A DNA stretch of 64,000 nucleotides. Source: Membranipora membranacea (taxonomy: Eukaryota; Bryozoa; Gymnolaemata; Cheilostomatida; Membraniporidae). Where the stretch lies: the NCBI GenBank assembly GCA_914767715.1, contig OU612066.1, positions 3,477,001 to 3,541,000 of the forward strand. Reading direction: 5' to 3'. The position numbers and the translations under genes were made by a program. The notes below the pieces were generated by a model. That model was not told the DNA's origin, made no database searches, and saw nothing but the letters and a program-made list of their open reading frames with translations. Below, piece after piece: positions 52,544 to 63,120 of the stretch (position 1 is the first letter of the stretch; each line of letters starts with the position of its first letter).

Positions 52544-52686
52544 GCAATGTCTTCTACATGACTCATTAGTAGGCAACCCTACAAACGAGACTAGCTGTGC
52601 AAACTGCTCATCTACTTGCAGAACACGCTCTGGGCCTAGCTTTAAAAATTGTACTAGCTGCGCTGCTATGTTCTCACTCAATACAG
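52544..52686 (+). pseudogene. Copy B exon 19
   Basis: Same length and splice sites as 21660-21802. Reads QCLLHDSLVGNPTNETSCAN and CSSTCRTRSGPSFKNC; one repeat Cys has become Arg (TGT to CGC), which would break a disulfide. Confidence 0.8.
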
Positions 52687-52882
52687 GTACTATCGCATCT
52701 TTTCTAGATTGCACCATTACAATATTAATTTCACCATGTATTGGATGATGTTTTCGAACATAATTGTAGGAAACCGGAATTCAATATAGTAATACTATAG
52801 ACGCGTAGATGTGATCTACGAGTCTGTTTCAAATTGATAATAGTTCTGAAGAAAGTGTACTTGTTTTGTTTTAATTTGGTAG

Positions 52883-53009
52883 ATGGTAGTTGTGTATGCA
52901 GGGAGGTGTATGTGATTGTGAAACTAGCTTGTACAGAATGAAACCAATGGACAAAGGAAATAGTCACTCTGTTTGCAAAGAATGCCACCACACATGCACT
53001 AGCTGCTTA
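52883..53009 (+). pseudogene. Copy B exon 20, frameshifted
   Basis: A 14-base insertion after TGTGTATG shifts the frame and leads to TGA. The end reads TGCTTATGATAT where copy A has the donor, so the exon cannot be spliced normally. Confidence 0.75.
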
Positions 53010-54275
53010 TGATATATATCGACTGTAACAGTTGCAACCTTACCCTTCCACCACCTGATGTTCTGATGATGTTTTATTAGATGTATCAAATCATCTGCTA
53101 GGCAAATGTCCTAATTATTTACAATGAATTCTGCAGAGAAAGAAATGCTTTAAATTTGATAATAAAACATAGGATGCACGCAGATTGTCTTGCAGGGTTT
53201 TTTAACGTGCTAACAATCAAGACTTACTACGTCAAGTTGGGAATTTCAATAGAAACACTGGTTTCCTACCCTTACAAGTTACAAATGGGAGTTGATCAAA
53301 TTCTATCAGAAGTGTTTTGATAGGACGATCGCTCTGATCTATCTACCATGCGCAAGATCCTGTTTTCGATTCCTGCTCTTGTCTTAAGAGATTTACCCTG
53401 GCTTCTGCCTATCCACAAACTATACCACTCAACCGATTGATCATAAGTGCCAAAAAACTATCACAATCATAGCTATAATGCCTATCCAAAAGAGCTTTTA
53501 GTACCGCTCATTTTTGACCATAACTAGTTACTACAGCAGTACTTGCTACCTAACTGTAAGATGCTATTTTTAAATCTGTAGCTAGTGCATTGTGGTTTGC
53601 TTCAACTTCCAATTCATGACCTCACTTAACTTTTAATCTGGCTTGACAATAGTACTTTTCGACTTAACTAACTCATATGAAAATTGTGACAATTTGTTAT
53701 CAGATCATTATTCCCAGCCCAGCCCAGCCCCTACCTATGATAGAATCCATAAACATATCGTAATGTCAAATGATCCTAGTGTGAATTGCTGTTTTTTGCT
53801 GATTTTATAAGCCACATATTGTCATATGATACCATATGTACAGATGTTGAACCTTGCATACCTGACAAGTCTCCCTATTTTGTAGGAAGGCTCCCAGTTT
53901 TAGGGGTTGTTTTTCATCCTCTCCCTATTTCCCTTTTTCCTCCCTTTTTTCAACTTCCTTCACCAAGAAAATTTTTGAAGCTTCTTTTTGTAATGGAAAT
54001 TATGTTTGCTTACCTCCACAGTACATATACCTATGTAATTACTTATTACCATAACTGCTTGTATGTTTCCATTATCTTTACCTAGCCTAACACTATTGTA
54101 AGGGCTGTCTCTCCTGCAACAATATTGTTTGTTAAATCAGGTAAAATGACGCAATTCATTAATGCTCAAGTGTTTCTTAAATATATGACAAACGAGGGCC
54201 GAGATGCACCCATCTTCTTATCTGTCGCCAAACACTTTGAAATTAGACACATTAGAACCTTTACGATGTATCTAG
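53010..54275. other. Intron 20 of copy B
   Basis: No gene or clear repeat is recognised. Short open stretches at 53786-54085 and 54125-54430 have no family match; the second runs into exon 21. Confidence 0.4.
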
Positions 54276-54397
54276 GTCCTTTGTCAGATGAGTGCCTCTC
54301 CTGCACTGATAAGCAAGTGTTAATCAGTGGTCAATGCTTTGATGTACCTGAGGAGCAACAGTGCCACCCTGGACAATACTTCAACATTACAATCAGC
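54276..54397 (+). pseudogene. Copy B exon 21, intact reading frame
   Basis: 122 nt as in copy A, acceptor GTATCTAG, donor GTATGT. Reads CLSCTDKQVLISGQCFDVPE and CHPGQYFNITIS. Confidence 0.8.
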
Positions 54398-54800
54398 GTA
54401 TGTATCAATAATAATTACTTATTGTTCTAAACCATAAAGATCTGCTCATCTAGCACTTATGTGGAAAAACCTTCTCCTGTTTGCTTGTTTTTGATACACG
54501 AAAAAACTTGCACCAGGAAACTTTCTATATAATTTTTAAATCCAGGCTTGGGCTATATAATCAAAGTTCAATTTTATATAGTATAGTCCTACTCTTCAAT
54601 ATATGCACCATTATTTATAAATCTAATTATTATTTAGCATTTTGCTCTGCTCCCATAGCATATTCCAGTGTTTCATATGTACTGTGCACCAAGAGCACCA
54701 ACTACCGCAGGGATAACCAGCAATCCAGATTCAAAGACATTCAAGTTGTACAAATAACAACATGTATATTATTATTACCAAAGCTATTATAATTATCTAG

Positions 54801-55031
54801 GGACGTGATGGCTGTGAGAAGACTTGTGGTAACTGTTCAGGGCCCAGCAAAGCTGAATGTACATCGTGTCCCAATGGCGCAGATCTTTACAGATCATCCT
54901 GTAATTTTTCCCCGAGTGGTACTAGGACAGGACGATGCCTGAAGTGTTGTGAAGAAGGAGAGACAGTTTGCTGTGCCTGTGGTGGTGGAAGAGATTTGTG
55001 GAATTCTTTGTTGTTAAGGATTTTAATATGA
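54801..55031 (+). pseudogene. Copy B exon 22, no usable donor
   Basis: Reads GRDGCEKTCGNCSGPSKAEC and CLKCCEEGETVCCACGGGRD, then LWNSLLLRILI and TGA at 55029-55031. Neither donor of copy A survives: the first GT is absent (GATTTG) and the second lies after the stop. Confidence 0.78.
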
Positions 55032-55191
55032 GTGAGAGGTATCTTTGCTTGGAAAAAACCTATTTTTCTCATAACTTTGGTACACTAATCTCCTTCATAG
55101 TTTAAATGAAATTATATGAAAGTGCGAAGAAACATTGACATCAACTCATCACCTTGGCTAGCAGTTAACTTTATCTAATCTTCGTTGACAG

Positions 55192-55682
55192 GTCTGAAAT
55201 GCAAAGGGAAAGGTGATAGAAAGAATAAAGTATCTTCTGAAAGAGACAAAAAGTTGTACAGTGGGCTCGGTGTGGGACTTGGGTTGCTAGCAGTTATTAT
55301 TGTAGCTTGTATTCTGTGCATCAAGAAAAGAAAAAATACAAAAAAACGCAGTTCTGGTCAGCCAATTAACCGATTAAATAAACATTCATCCGAACAGACT
55401 CAACATGCTGGGACAAGCAAGCAACTTCGATATCATAAGAACGATGAACAACCTAATTGTCAGAGTGACACATCTGAGGAAGATCAACCTCAGTGCCGAC
55501 AGAAAATGTATACCGTGAAACATGAGAAGAGGTACTCCACAACATCAGGACAGCATAGACTGCTACATATTGTAACTGGTAATGAATCTGTTAAAGATTT
55601 GCCAAGGCACCAACGCAATAAATTTACTGTAAATTACCAAAAGTGCCCTTCAGCGACAGGCACAGGCATAGACATATCATGA
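55192..55682 (+). pseudogene. Copy B exon 23: transmembrane and tail
   Basis: Acceptor CGTTGACAG. Reads GLKCKGKGDRKNK, a hydrophobic span LGVGLGLLAVIIVACILCI, then a tail about 28 codons longer than in copy A, ending TGA at 55680. The frame is open across 163 codons. Confidence 0.8.
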
Positions 55683-55933
55683 TTTCGATTGGGAATGCTC
55701 GTTTCAAACATGATAAAAATCAAATTAAGTCAACCTCATGCATGCTTAGCTTTTGCGCGAATGAACATTATAGCAGGTCCATTGCATCTTCGTGTACTGT
55801 TGCGAGCACAGTATTATTTATTCTCTGTCTTTATTTTTGTACATATATGTTTTTTTAGTTTGTTTATTTGGTCAATAAGTTTTATTATCTTTGTTTGTAA
55901 CATTCATTAACCAAAACCTCAATCAACATGTGA

Positions 55934-55939
55934 AATAAA
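55934..55939 (+). promoter_or_regulatory. Polyadenylation signal of copy B
   Basis: AATAAA, 252 bp after the stop of the last exon, in a similar place to the copy A signal. Confidence 0.5.
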
Positions 55940-56395
55940 AATAATGAATATTTGCTGTTAAAAAACGAGACAGCAGCTTTTTTTACTACTAGCCTTATGC
56001 ATTGAACCATTGAATTGAACGGAAAAATTGAGTCAGATGTTTTGGTGTGCTATATCGCCTAATCACGGTCATGCTGAATTCCTATTATTTGATGGTTGAT
56101 ATCTCGTTAGCATCAAAAACTGCCACAAGAAGCGAGCAACACAACCACATTTTCATGGCTGCTGGGTATAACTGAGCAATTCTGTGGGTCTTACAATTTG
56201 GATGAGCGAGGCAAATCTGTGCAATTTATGAATCTCAAATCACCTATCTTGTGATATTTTAATTAAGCAATAAAGCGGTCACACAGAGGATTTATGATGG
56301 ATGTTGATTTGGGAACGAGACATCCGTTAGGTCTCAACCGTCTGGCTATAAAGGATCTGATAGCAAATTTGGCACCTTTAACTTACCCATTTATA
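55940..56395. repeat. 3' flank of copy B, first part
   Basis: Diverged match to 26660-26985 after copy A. Similarity stops at about 56395 (CTTACCCATTTATA) and resumes at about 62935, which brackets the LINE and palindrome insertion. Confidence 0.65.
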
Positions 56396-57152
56396 TATTA
56401 CATATTTATTCTGGTGAATTATAAGTCCAGGGACTTTTGTCCAGAAAACAAAGATAAAAAGAATTTCTTTTAGAAGAGAAATGCAAATTGAGTAAGTTAT
56501 TAAAGTGTGCGTGAAACAATAGGAACACACAAAGGTTACAAAATACAAAGAATACAGGTAAATGAGATTATCGCAATTAAAAAATATACTATTTTATGGA
56601 GAAAAATAAAGAAAAAAAATGAAAGTATTAAGAAGTAGAAAGGTTTATACACTAAAAATGTAGCTTCTGACGGCTAACTTGAAAGATTTGAGATCATGGC
56701 ACAGCTTGATGTTCGGGGGCAAGTCATTGTATAGTTTGTCACCAAAGTTTGCTAGGGATTTGTCCTTGGATAGCATCAAACCCTCACTTTTTCCAAGCCG
56801 TTTATCACTTTTTAATTTTAAAGGCATAAGGCTGGCATCAATAATTGGGACCAATCTGTTTATCAGTTTAGAAAATGTTAAAGTGTATAAATAATGGTAT
56901 CACTTGGCGATAAAATGAATATTGTGCCTCTGCCTCGTCTCAACTTTCAGGCAATTCAGATGTATGATTTTCAAACATCGGTTCTCGATTTTTAGGATGT
57001 CTTTTTTAATATAATCATTAGAGCAATAAAATAGTGGTGCGCAATATTCGAGGTTTGGTCTTATTAAACCTGTATACCAGACAGCAGCTAATGATTCATT
57101 TGAAAACTTACGATTTCTCTCAAAATTTGCTATGATTGGGTATAACTTTTGT

Positions 57153-57563
57153 TTAATCTTTTTTTACATGGGATTTAAAATTCAGATTTTTATCTAAAAT
57201 TACTCCTAAATAGTTTTGTTTGTCGGACTGTTTGAACATCATGCCTTGAAAATTTAGTTTGGTAAAATCTGTGCTATTTGAATTGGATACAGTCATAACA
57301 TCTGTCTTTGATCCATTGAGAATCAATTTATTACAATTGTACCAGTCGGCAGCTAATGCTAGTGAATGTTCCATGCTTTTAATGGCTAGGCTTGGGTCAT
57401 TTCCATTGGCTATCATGAGACAGTCATCGGCAATCAGATAAAAATTTACTGAAGTAGTGAGATCATTAATAAAAGCAATAAAGAGCAATGGGCCCAAAAC
57501 AGACCCTTGAGGAACCCCAGTAAGAATTTGATTTCTATCAGATAAAATACCATTAACCTTCAT
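57153..57563 (-). pseudogene. LINE ORF2 reverse transcriptase palm
   Basis: Reads LTGVPQGSVLGPLLFIAFIN, LIADDCLMIANGND and LNFQGMMFKQSDKQNYLGVI then LDKNLNFKSHV, i.e. RT blocks with the xADD active site and the YLGV block. The thumb and tail follow in a different frame. Confidence 0.85.
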
Positions 57564-59141
57564 GGTTTGAGATCTGTTTGATAAATAATTTTCTAAAAGG
57601 ATAGAGTAAAGTTGAATTTTTGAGAAAATTTGGTTACCAACAGTTTATGATTTGATTTGATTATGATTTGATTATGATTTGATGTGCAGCAAGGGTCAAA
57701 AATTTAGAACTATCTTGAGATAGCATATATCTCATTTTATTTACCAATTGGACTAGGATTTGGTCAGTGGAGCTTTAAGAACGAACTCCAAATTGCAGCT
57801 CAAAAGTTGGTTGGACTCCGTGAACTCTCGCATTTGGTTGGCTACAATTTTCTCAAGGACTTTGCTCAAAATAGGTAGAAGGGATATCAGACGGTAGTTG
57901 TAAGCCTGATTTTTTTGCGCCACTTTTAAAAATAGGAATAACAAGTGCATTCTTCTAAACATCTGGAAATTGATTATTTCTAAGAAATAAATTAATGATG
58001 TGTTAAGGGATTAAGAATTAAGGGCTCTAATATTTTATATACAAAAGCAGGAAATTGGCTTAATCCCCCTGTTTTTCTGGATTTTAATGAGTGGAGAATT
58101 CGAGACACTTCATTATGGTTGACAATTTCAAACGCAAACTTTGAAATAGCTAAAGTACAAGGGTCAATAGCCAAAACGTTTGTATTATTTACTTGGCTTG
58201 ACACTCTAGCTTGGTCATTTAATTTAGCTCCAATGGTTGAAAAGAATTCATTTAGACCGTTTGCTATTTTGAGAGTTTCAGTGCATTTTGTACCGTCAAT
58301 CTCAAGCTCTTCAATTTTATTGCCAGGGTCTGTTTTTGTGCCCTTGAAAATTCGAATTTTCTCTTAAGCTGCGTTTACACGTCCCGACAAATCGGCTAAT
58401 AATAACAACTCCGACACAGATTATGAATCTGCTCTATAATCGTTGTCTGTCAACATGTCAACGATAAGCTATTTACACACTGTTCATGCCTAACCGATTT
58501 CAACACAAACTTCCAACTCAACATGTCTCTGATTGGCTAGTGAGACAACTAGTTAGTTTATTGGCTGAACCATTCATAATCGTGAAGATTTGTCGTTCAC
58601 TTGTGACATTGTCGCAAGTGAACGATTTTGAACAATACAGATTTAAACACCGATTTAAACACAGATTAACTGTTTACACGGCCAGTGTCGGAGTTGTTCT
58701 TTTTAGCCGATTTGTTGCACATGTAAACGCAGCTTTACTTTGATAAAGATGGGTCATCCAAGATATTACCCATTGCTGCCTTTTTTGCATCTCTGATTGC
58801 ATTATTTTTCTTATTTCCGAAAGACTTTTAAATGTCCCAAGATCTCGAAGATTTGTCCAAGCCTGAGTCAATAAAGTTATCCAAAGCATTTTTAGTCTCT
58901 TTCATTAGCGAGGTAGCTTCAGAATTTTTCCAACAGATGGATTTTTATCTCTTAATTTCTGAGTTTTAAATGGAGCAAATTGATCTGTGAGATCGCATAC
59001 TTTTTTTTCTAACAATTCAGCAGCCCGGTGAACCAATGACAACTTTCAATAAGCCTTATGTGAGTTGTCCCCCTTATTTATTGGATTCATGCTGCGTGCG
59101 CAGCTGGAGGTATATCCGGGTTTGAGCACTGTAGGAGATTA

Positions 59142-59456
59142 TCATAAATTTATCACGTTTTCATTTCTAGTCTTTATATTTAGTTCTATTCGTGTCAAGT
59201 GGAAATAGATGTTCTTAGCACATTCGAAAAGCTCATAAACATCAAATTTTCTGAAGTATCTCTTTTTTATATATGAATATGTATGTTTTGATTTTTTTAG
59301 ATTAAGCTGGCACTCAACAGAATAGTGATCACTGATGTCACAATTTTTTACTTTATGACTTTGAATAAGAGTTTGGCGGTTTGTGAAAATAAGATCTATT
59401 ATTGTTTTCGTAGGAGTAGGAGAATCAATTACTTGGTTGAAACTATGCAGGGACAT
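59142..59456 (-). pseudogene. LINE ORF2 apurinic-type endonuclease end
   Basis: Reads TKTIIDLIFTNRQTL and CDISDHYSVECQLNLKKSKH. The S-D-H-Y motif is the C-terminal catalytic motif of LINE APE-type endonucleases. The upstream catalytic part is degraded. Confidence 0.75.
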
Positions 59457-59831
59457 AAGGGTGTCAAATTTTTCTTTTATGGTAGACTCTTAGGACCAGT
59501 CTATATTAAAATCCCCTGTAATGATTTTTGACTTTTTAAGAAAGTTTGTTTCTAATATACTATAATAAATATAAATAATTAAACCGCCGCCACGACTTGA
59601 AACTCCTCTGTCTTTTCTAATCAAAGTGTGAGGGTAAATAAAATGCACTATTAAAATGAGAGCTATTAAGCCATGTTACAGAAATACAAATTATGTCATG
59701 TTGCAACAGACTAGACCAATGATAAAATTCGTCGAAGTGTTTGGGAAGTGATCGAATGTTTAAATGACACAGACTAAACATGAGAGTAACAAAATTATCA
59801 ACATAACAATAAAATATCTACCGATCACGAT

Positions 59832-60830
59832 TTAGTTGCCCTCAGCAGTTCGACTTTCAGATCTTAGCCTTCTGGTATGCTCTCTTGATATTTTTTCTAG
59901 GTCAGCGGTGGTCTCAATATGGATAAGTTTTGATGATACTGTATCTCGTACATATATCTTCTGATCTTGTGTCCAGATAAACTTGAAGCTGGTCTCCCGA
60001 GCTCTGTCCTTGGCACGATAGTATAGATCATTCTGACTCTTAGTTAAATGTTTGTGGATATACACTTTTCCACCGGTGCCCAGTCCAAGTTGTTCATGAG
60101 TTACCTTGAGCTTAATTCTGTTTCCATACATAGCTCTTTTGGTATTTCTTCTAGTAAATTTCACATTTAAATCCTGGGCACTGCGGTATTTTGTTTCTCC
60201 ATTCTCATTGGTAGGCGGTAGGCAGTGCCATTGCCTATAGGAGTTTAATTTTCGCATTTAGGATTCGCTTTTCCCGTTTTTGCCTAGGTTGCGAAATTTA
60301 GTGTATCTTAAATTAAACTCACTCACCATAGTTTCATAAACAATGTACAATCATATAGAAATACACTATCAAGGACATGCAAGCTAGTGTGGTGTAGTGG
60401 TCTAAGTGTCTGCCTTGCAATCAGAAGGAGATTTATGCCCTGTGTTCGAATCCCAGCTTGAACTTTTTTTTTTATTTTCACTAGTATGTCTACTAGCGAA
60501 ATTTAGTACTAGTGAAATTTAGTACCAGGTCCAGATAGCGAAATTAAACTCCAGCTAAATTAAACTCATATAGGGTATATCCCCAGCTGTTATCTCCATA
60601 CCCATTGAATCAGCAATGCTCAGCACCAACTTTTCTGTGTTTTCGTTGTCAGTTTTCTACACATTATGGATTTCCAAACAGTCACCTCTCTCATACCTCT
60701 CCATCACATATAATCTGCTAAGCAAGCCGCTATTCTCCTCTTCAAGCACCTCCACTTTCTCCTCCAGCTTCTGAACAGCCTTCAGCAACTTCTCCTCCAA
60801 GCTTGCACATACTGACTCCAACTTGGCCAT
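59832..60830 (-). pseudogene. LINE ORF1, interrupted by a tRNA-derived insertion
   Basis: The N-terminal part (60830-60590) reads MAKLESVCASLEEKLLKAVQ, a coiled coil, then RYERGDCLEIHNV, the typical RRM-like start of ORF1 proteins. The C-terminal part (60257-59832) reads VYIHKHLTKSQNDLYYRAKD and YVRDTVSSKLIHI, the ORF1 C-terminal domain. Between them lies the 234-bp insertion at 60322-60555. ORF1 proteins bind LINE RNA. Confidence 0.7.
60322..60555 (+). mobile_element. tRNA-like SINE candidate with a 13-bp target duplication
   Basis: Flanked by TAAATTAAACTCA at 60309-60321 and 60556-60568. Contains a tRNA-like segment from 60383 (GTGTGGTGTAGTGGTCTAAG as A-box region, CTTGCAA anticodon loop, TTCGAATCCC B box at about 60445-60454) followed by a run of ten T. 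The AAATTAAACTC motif also occurs once more nearby, so the boundaries are less sure than for the SINE at 31311. Confidence 0.55.
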
Positions 60831-60944
60831 TAGACATTGTCAACCTTCGCGCTCTCCATCCAGTTTTCCATCGCAGATCGCATCTTCTTTGACAACCCCA
60901 TACTTGAACTGTTACGGAGATTGAATTATAGCGCAGGGGCTTGG

Positions 60945-62044
60945 GCCATGGGCCCCTGGGACTTACATGTCTTTACTTTGCCAATGTCCACTATCAACCA
61001 CCCAAAAAAACACCAAACAGGGTAAGACAAAAAAAAAAATTTTTACAACCTACCTTGAAATCTCTCACACTAACTCAGCCCTCCTTCCTCTTTCATTTGC
61101 TTCAGGTTTGAAGGTTCTAGCACAAACAGAGCTGACTTTATGGACCAGAGAAAAAAATACTTCTACAAAATTCACAAAAACCTGAGTAGGCTGAAATGGC
61201 TGCATGACTATTGACATCCCCACATGATTATTGTACTTTTTTTTTATTTCACTAAATCGGTTCTTTTTACACTCATATATGATTTCTCATAGTTTATTAA
61301 GAGCTTAAAAATTGATGAATATAATTCAGAACTCATATATGAGTGTAAAAAGAACCGATTTAGTGAAATAAAAAAAAAGTACAATAATCATGTGGGGATG
61401 TCAATAGTCATGCAGCCATTTCACATTCTGCGCATGCTCAGCTCTGGGCATGAGCTGATCTCTGCAAAATTGAGCCTCGGAATTCCGAAGTCATCTGATT
61501 GGCTACCTGCTCTGGTGGCACACTCTCAAATGCGTGCGGAATTGTTAGAAAGAGTTATCTTCTATTGTCACTATTAGCTAAATTTGACTGGCAATTTATG
61601 CAGGGGGTGTCCTATCTCCCCAGATCAAAATTTCAATTAGAACCCAGACTAAACTCATTGTTCTTGCACATGCGCAAATTCAAGTCACGCATGATACATA
61701 CTTAGCCTTACGACATTCTCTTTGTGGTAATGATAGCCTAGTTTATCAGTGATCTACATGCCCAGTCAGATCACGAGAGTCAGTATGGCCATTTCAGACT
61801 ACTCAGGTTTTTGTGAATTTTGTAGAAGTATTTTTTTCTCTGGTCCATAAAGTCAGCTCTGTTTGTGCTAGAACCTTCAAACCTGAAGCAAATGAAAGAG
61901 GAAGGAGGGCTGAGTTAGTGTGAGAGATTTCAAGGTAGGTTGTAAAAAAATTTTTTTTTTGTGTCTTACCCTGTTTGGTGTTTTTTTGGTGGTTGATAGT
62001 GGACATTGGCAAAGTAAAGACATGTAAGTCCCAGGGGCCCATGG
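60945..62044. repeat. Nested 1.1 kb palindrome
   Basis: Outer arms 60945-61200 and 61789-62044 are nearly exact inverted copies (CCATGGGCCCCTGGGAC end). Inside, 61193-61287 and 61331-61424 form a second hairpin with ends AATGGCTGCATGACTATTG. The stretch 61425-61490 is shared with 10075-10160. No transposase; it lies directly behind ORF1 of the LINE. Confidence 0.85.
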
Positions 62045-62934
62045 CTTGAGCCTACGTCCTGGCCCACTATAACCCAAATAGTTGTCAATTCCGATTGTAT
62101 GTTGTGTTATGTCCTTAGAATTATTCTAGTTCCCAGGTATGTTAGAAGATAAGGTTCAAAATTGTCTTGTACTGATTTCAAGCTGTAATGATGATCTTCT
62201 ATTGTCCAGCTAAGCAGTAATTTTAGTGATAGCTTATTATTTAAAGTAGAGAGCATACAAAGCACATGCTTACTCTCTCGTGTTGTATCGAGCCAGCAAA
62301 AATGAAAACGAGCCGAGCCACTGAAATTTCCCTAAATTCGGGTACGAGCCGGGTCGGGTCGAAAAGAGCGCGTGAATTGGATTTACATTACGACTTCATA
62401 AGTCGATGTCCTACTCCTACACTGTCTTCAGATATCACAATTTAAAAGAATGATGGATATTCATCCACTAATCACTAGTGCAATTAGCTAATAGTACATG
62501 TTAAGTTTGATTCAGTTTGTAATATATCATCTAGACATAATGAACTATGTTGAGACCAAGTTTCATCAAATTCTGTCCGGTATTTATGGAATTATAGATG
62601 TCTGAAGAAAGCTTTATGTAGCGTTGTAAGCCGTTCATAATAATCACAGCAAAAGCATGACTAATAGCTATATGTTTTATCATCGTATATTCTCTATTTC
62701 CGAAATCATCATCTAAAATCCATAGTCTAGTGGTTAAGATCGTGGACTGTAGTGCACTAGGTCTCAGGTTCGGGTGCACGCAGTATTTTGACCATCACTC
62801 TAGTAGTTGAGGATGTAGACCTCTGAACACGACCCGTCGACTCGACCCTGAATACAACATTATTACTCTCTGAAGTAAAGGTGTTGAAATTTAAATAAAA
62901 GCTCACTCAGGCTAAACGAATGAATAAAATGACC
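62045..62934. other. Unassigned sequence between palindrome and resumed 3' flank
   Basis: No gene is seen. At 62722-62785 a weak tRNA-like stretch occurs (TAGTCTAGTGGTTAAGATCG as A-box region, GGTTCGGGTGC as a poor B box). It may be another tRNA-derived remnant. Confidence 0.35.
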
Positions 62935-63120
62935 CATGAGAAATGCTAATTATGGGAAACCATGTAATATAATGATGCTTTCAAACTGGAATTTTGCAAC
63001 GAATCGACAACATCAACTATCCCCTGTACGATATTGGGGAGAAGGAAATGGCCGGTTAGCAAAACTTATTGAATTGGGGCAAATTATTTAGTTCTTTAGA
63101 ACTTGAAAAAGACATTTTTG
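62935..63120. repeat. 3' flank of copy B, second part
   Basis: Resumes the similarity to the copy A flank: ATATTGGGGAGAAGGAAATG here against ATATTGGGGAGAATGAAATG at 27118-27140, and a shared CTTGAAAAAG at the end. It shows that 56396-62934 is inserted sequence. Confidence 0.7.

Larger units (their letters stand above)
28785..55940 (+). pseudogene. Proprotein convertase copy B: tandem duplicate without catalytic exons, decayed
   Basis: Paralogue of the locus at 2189-25524. Upstream homology is visible at 28785-29000. Exons equivalent to 1-10 are missing. Remaining pieces: exon 11 29791-29914, 12 30242-30403, 13 30881-31055, 14 31636-31737, 15 32378-32510, 16 32686-32853, 17 33007-33098 plus 37246-37377, 18 51966-52166, 19 52544-52686, 20 52883-53009, 21 54276-54397, 22 54801-55031, 23 55192-55682. 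Lesions: changed phase at exon 12, TGA and lost donor in 13, shortened 14, gypsy in 17, TAA in 18, frameshift and lost donor in 20, TGA at the end of 22. Without prodomain and catalytic domain it cannot be a protease. Some exons remain clean and could be spliced into other transcripts; I have no evidence that they are. Confidence 0.85.
56400..60835 (-). mobile_element. Decayed full-length-type LINE (ORF1 and ORF2) in the 3' flank of copy B
   Basis: Minus strand, 5' to 3': ORF1 from 60830, endonuclease end near 59456-59142, RT pieces 58204-57153, C-terminal tail 56854-56645. RT motifs include GVPQGSVLGPLLFIAFINDL and the catalytic IADD (57563-57153), and the tail reads LYNDLPPNIKL. Stops and frameshifts divide ORF2. 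The two-ORF plan and motifs fit a CR1/L2-like LINE. Confidence 0.85.

Noticed and set aside
28785-55940. Copy B as a functional alternative 3' module or second convertase
   Set aside because: TGA in exon 13, TAA in exon 18, frameshift and lost donor in exon 20, and no catalytic exons. Rare splicing of the intact exons cannot be excluded.
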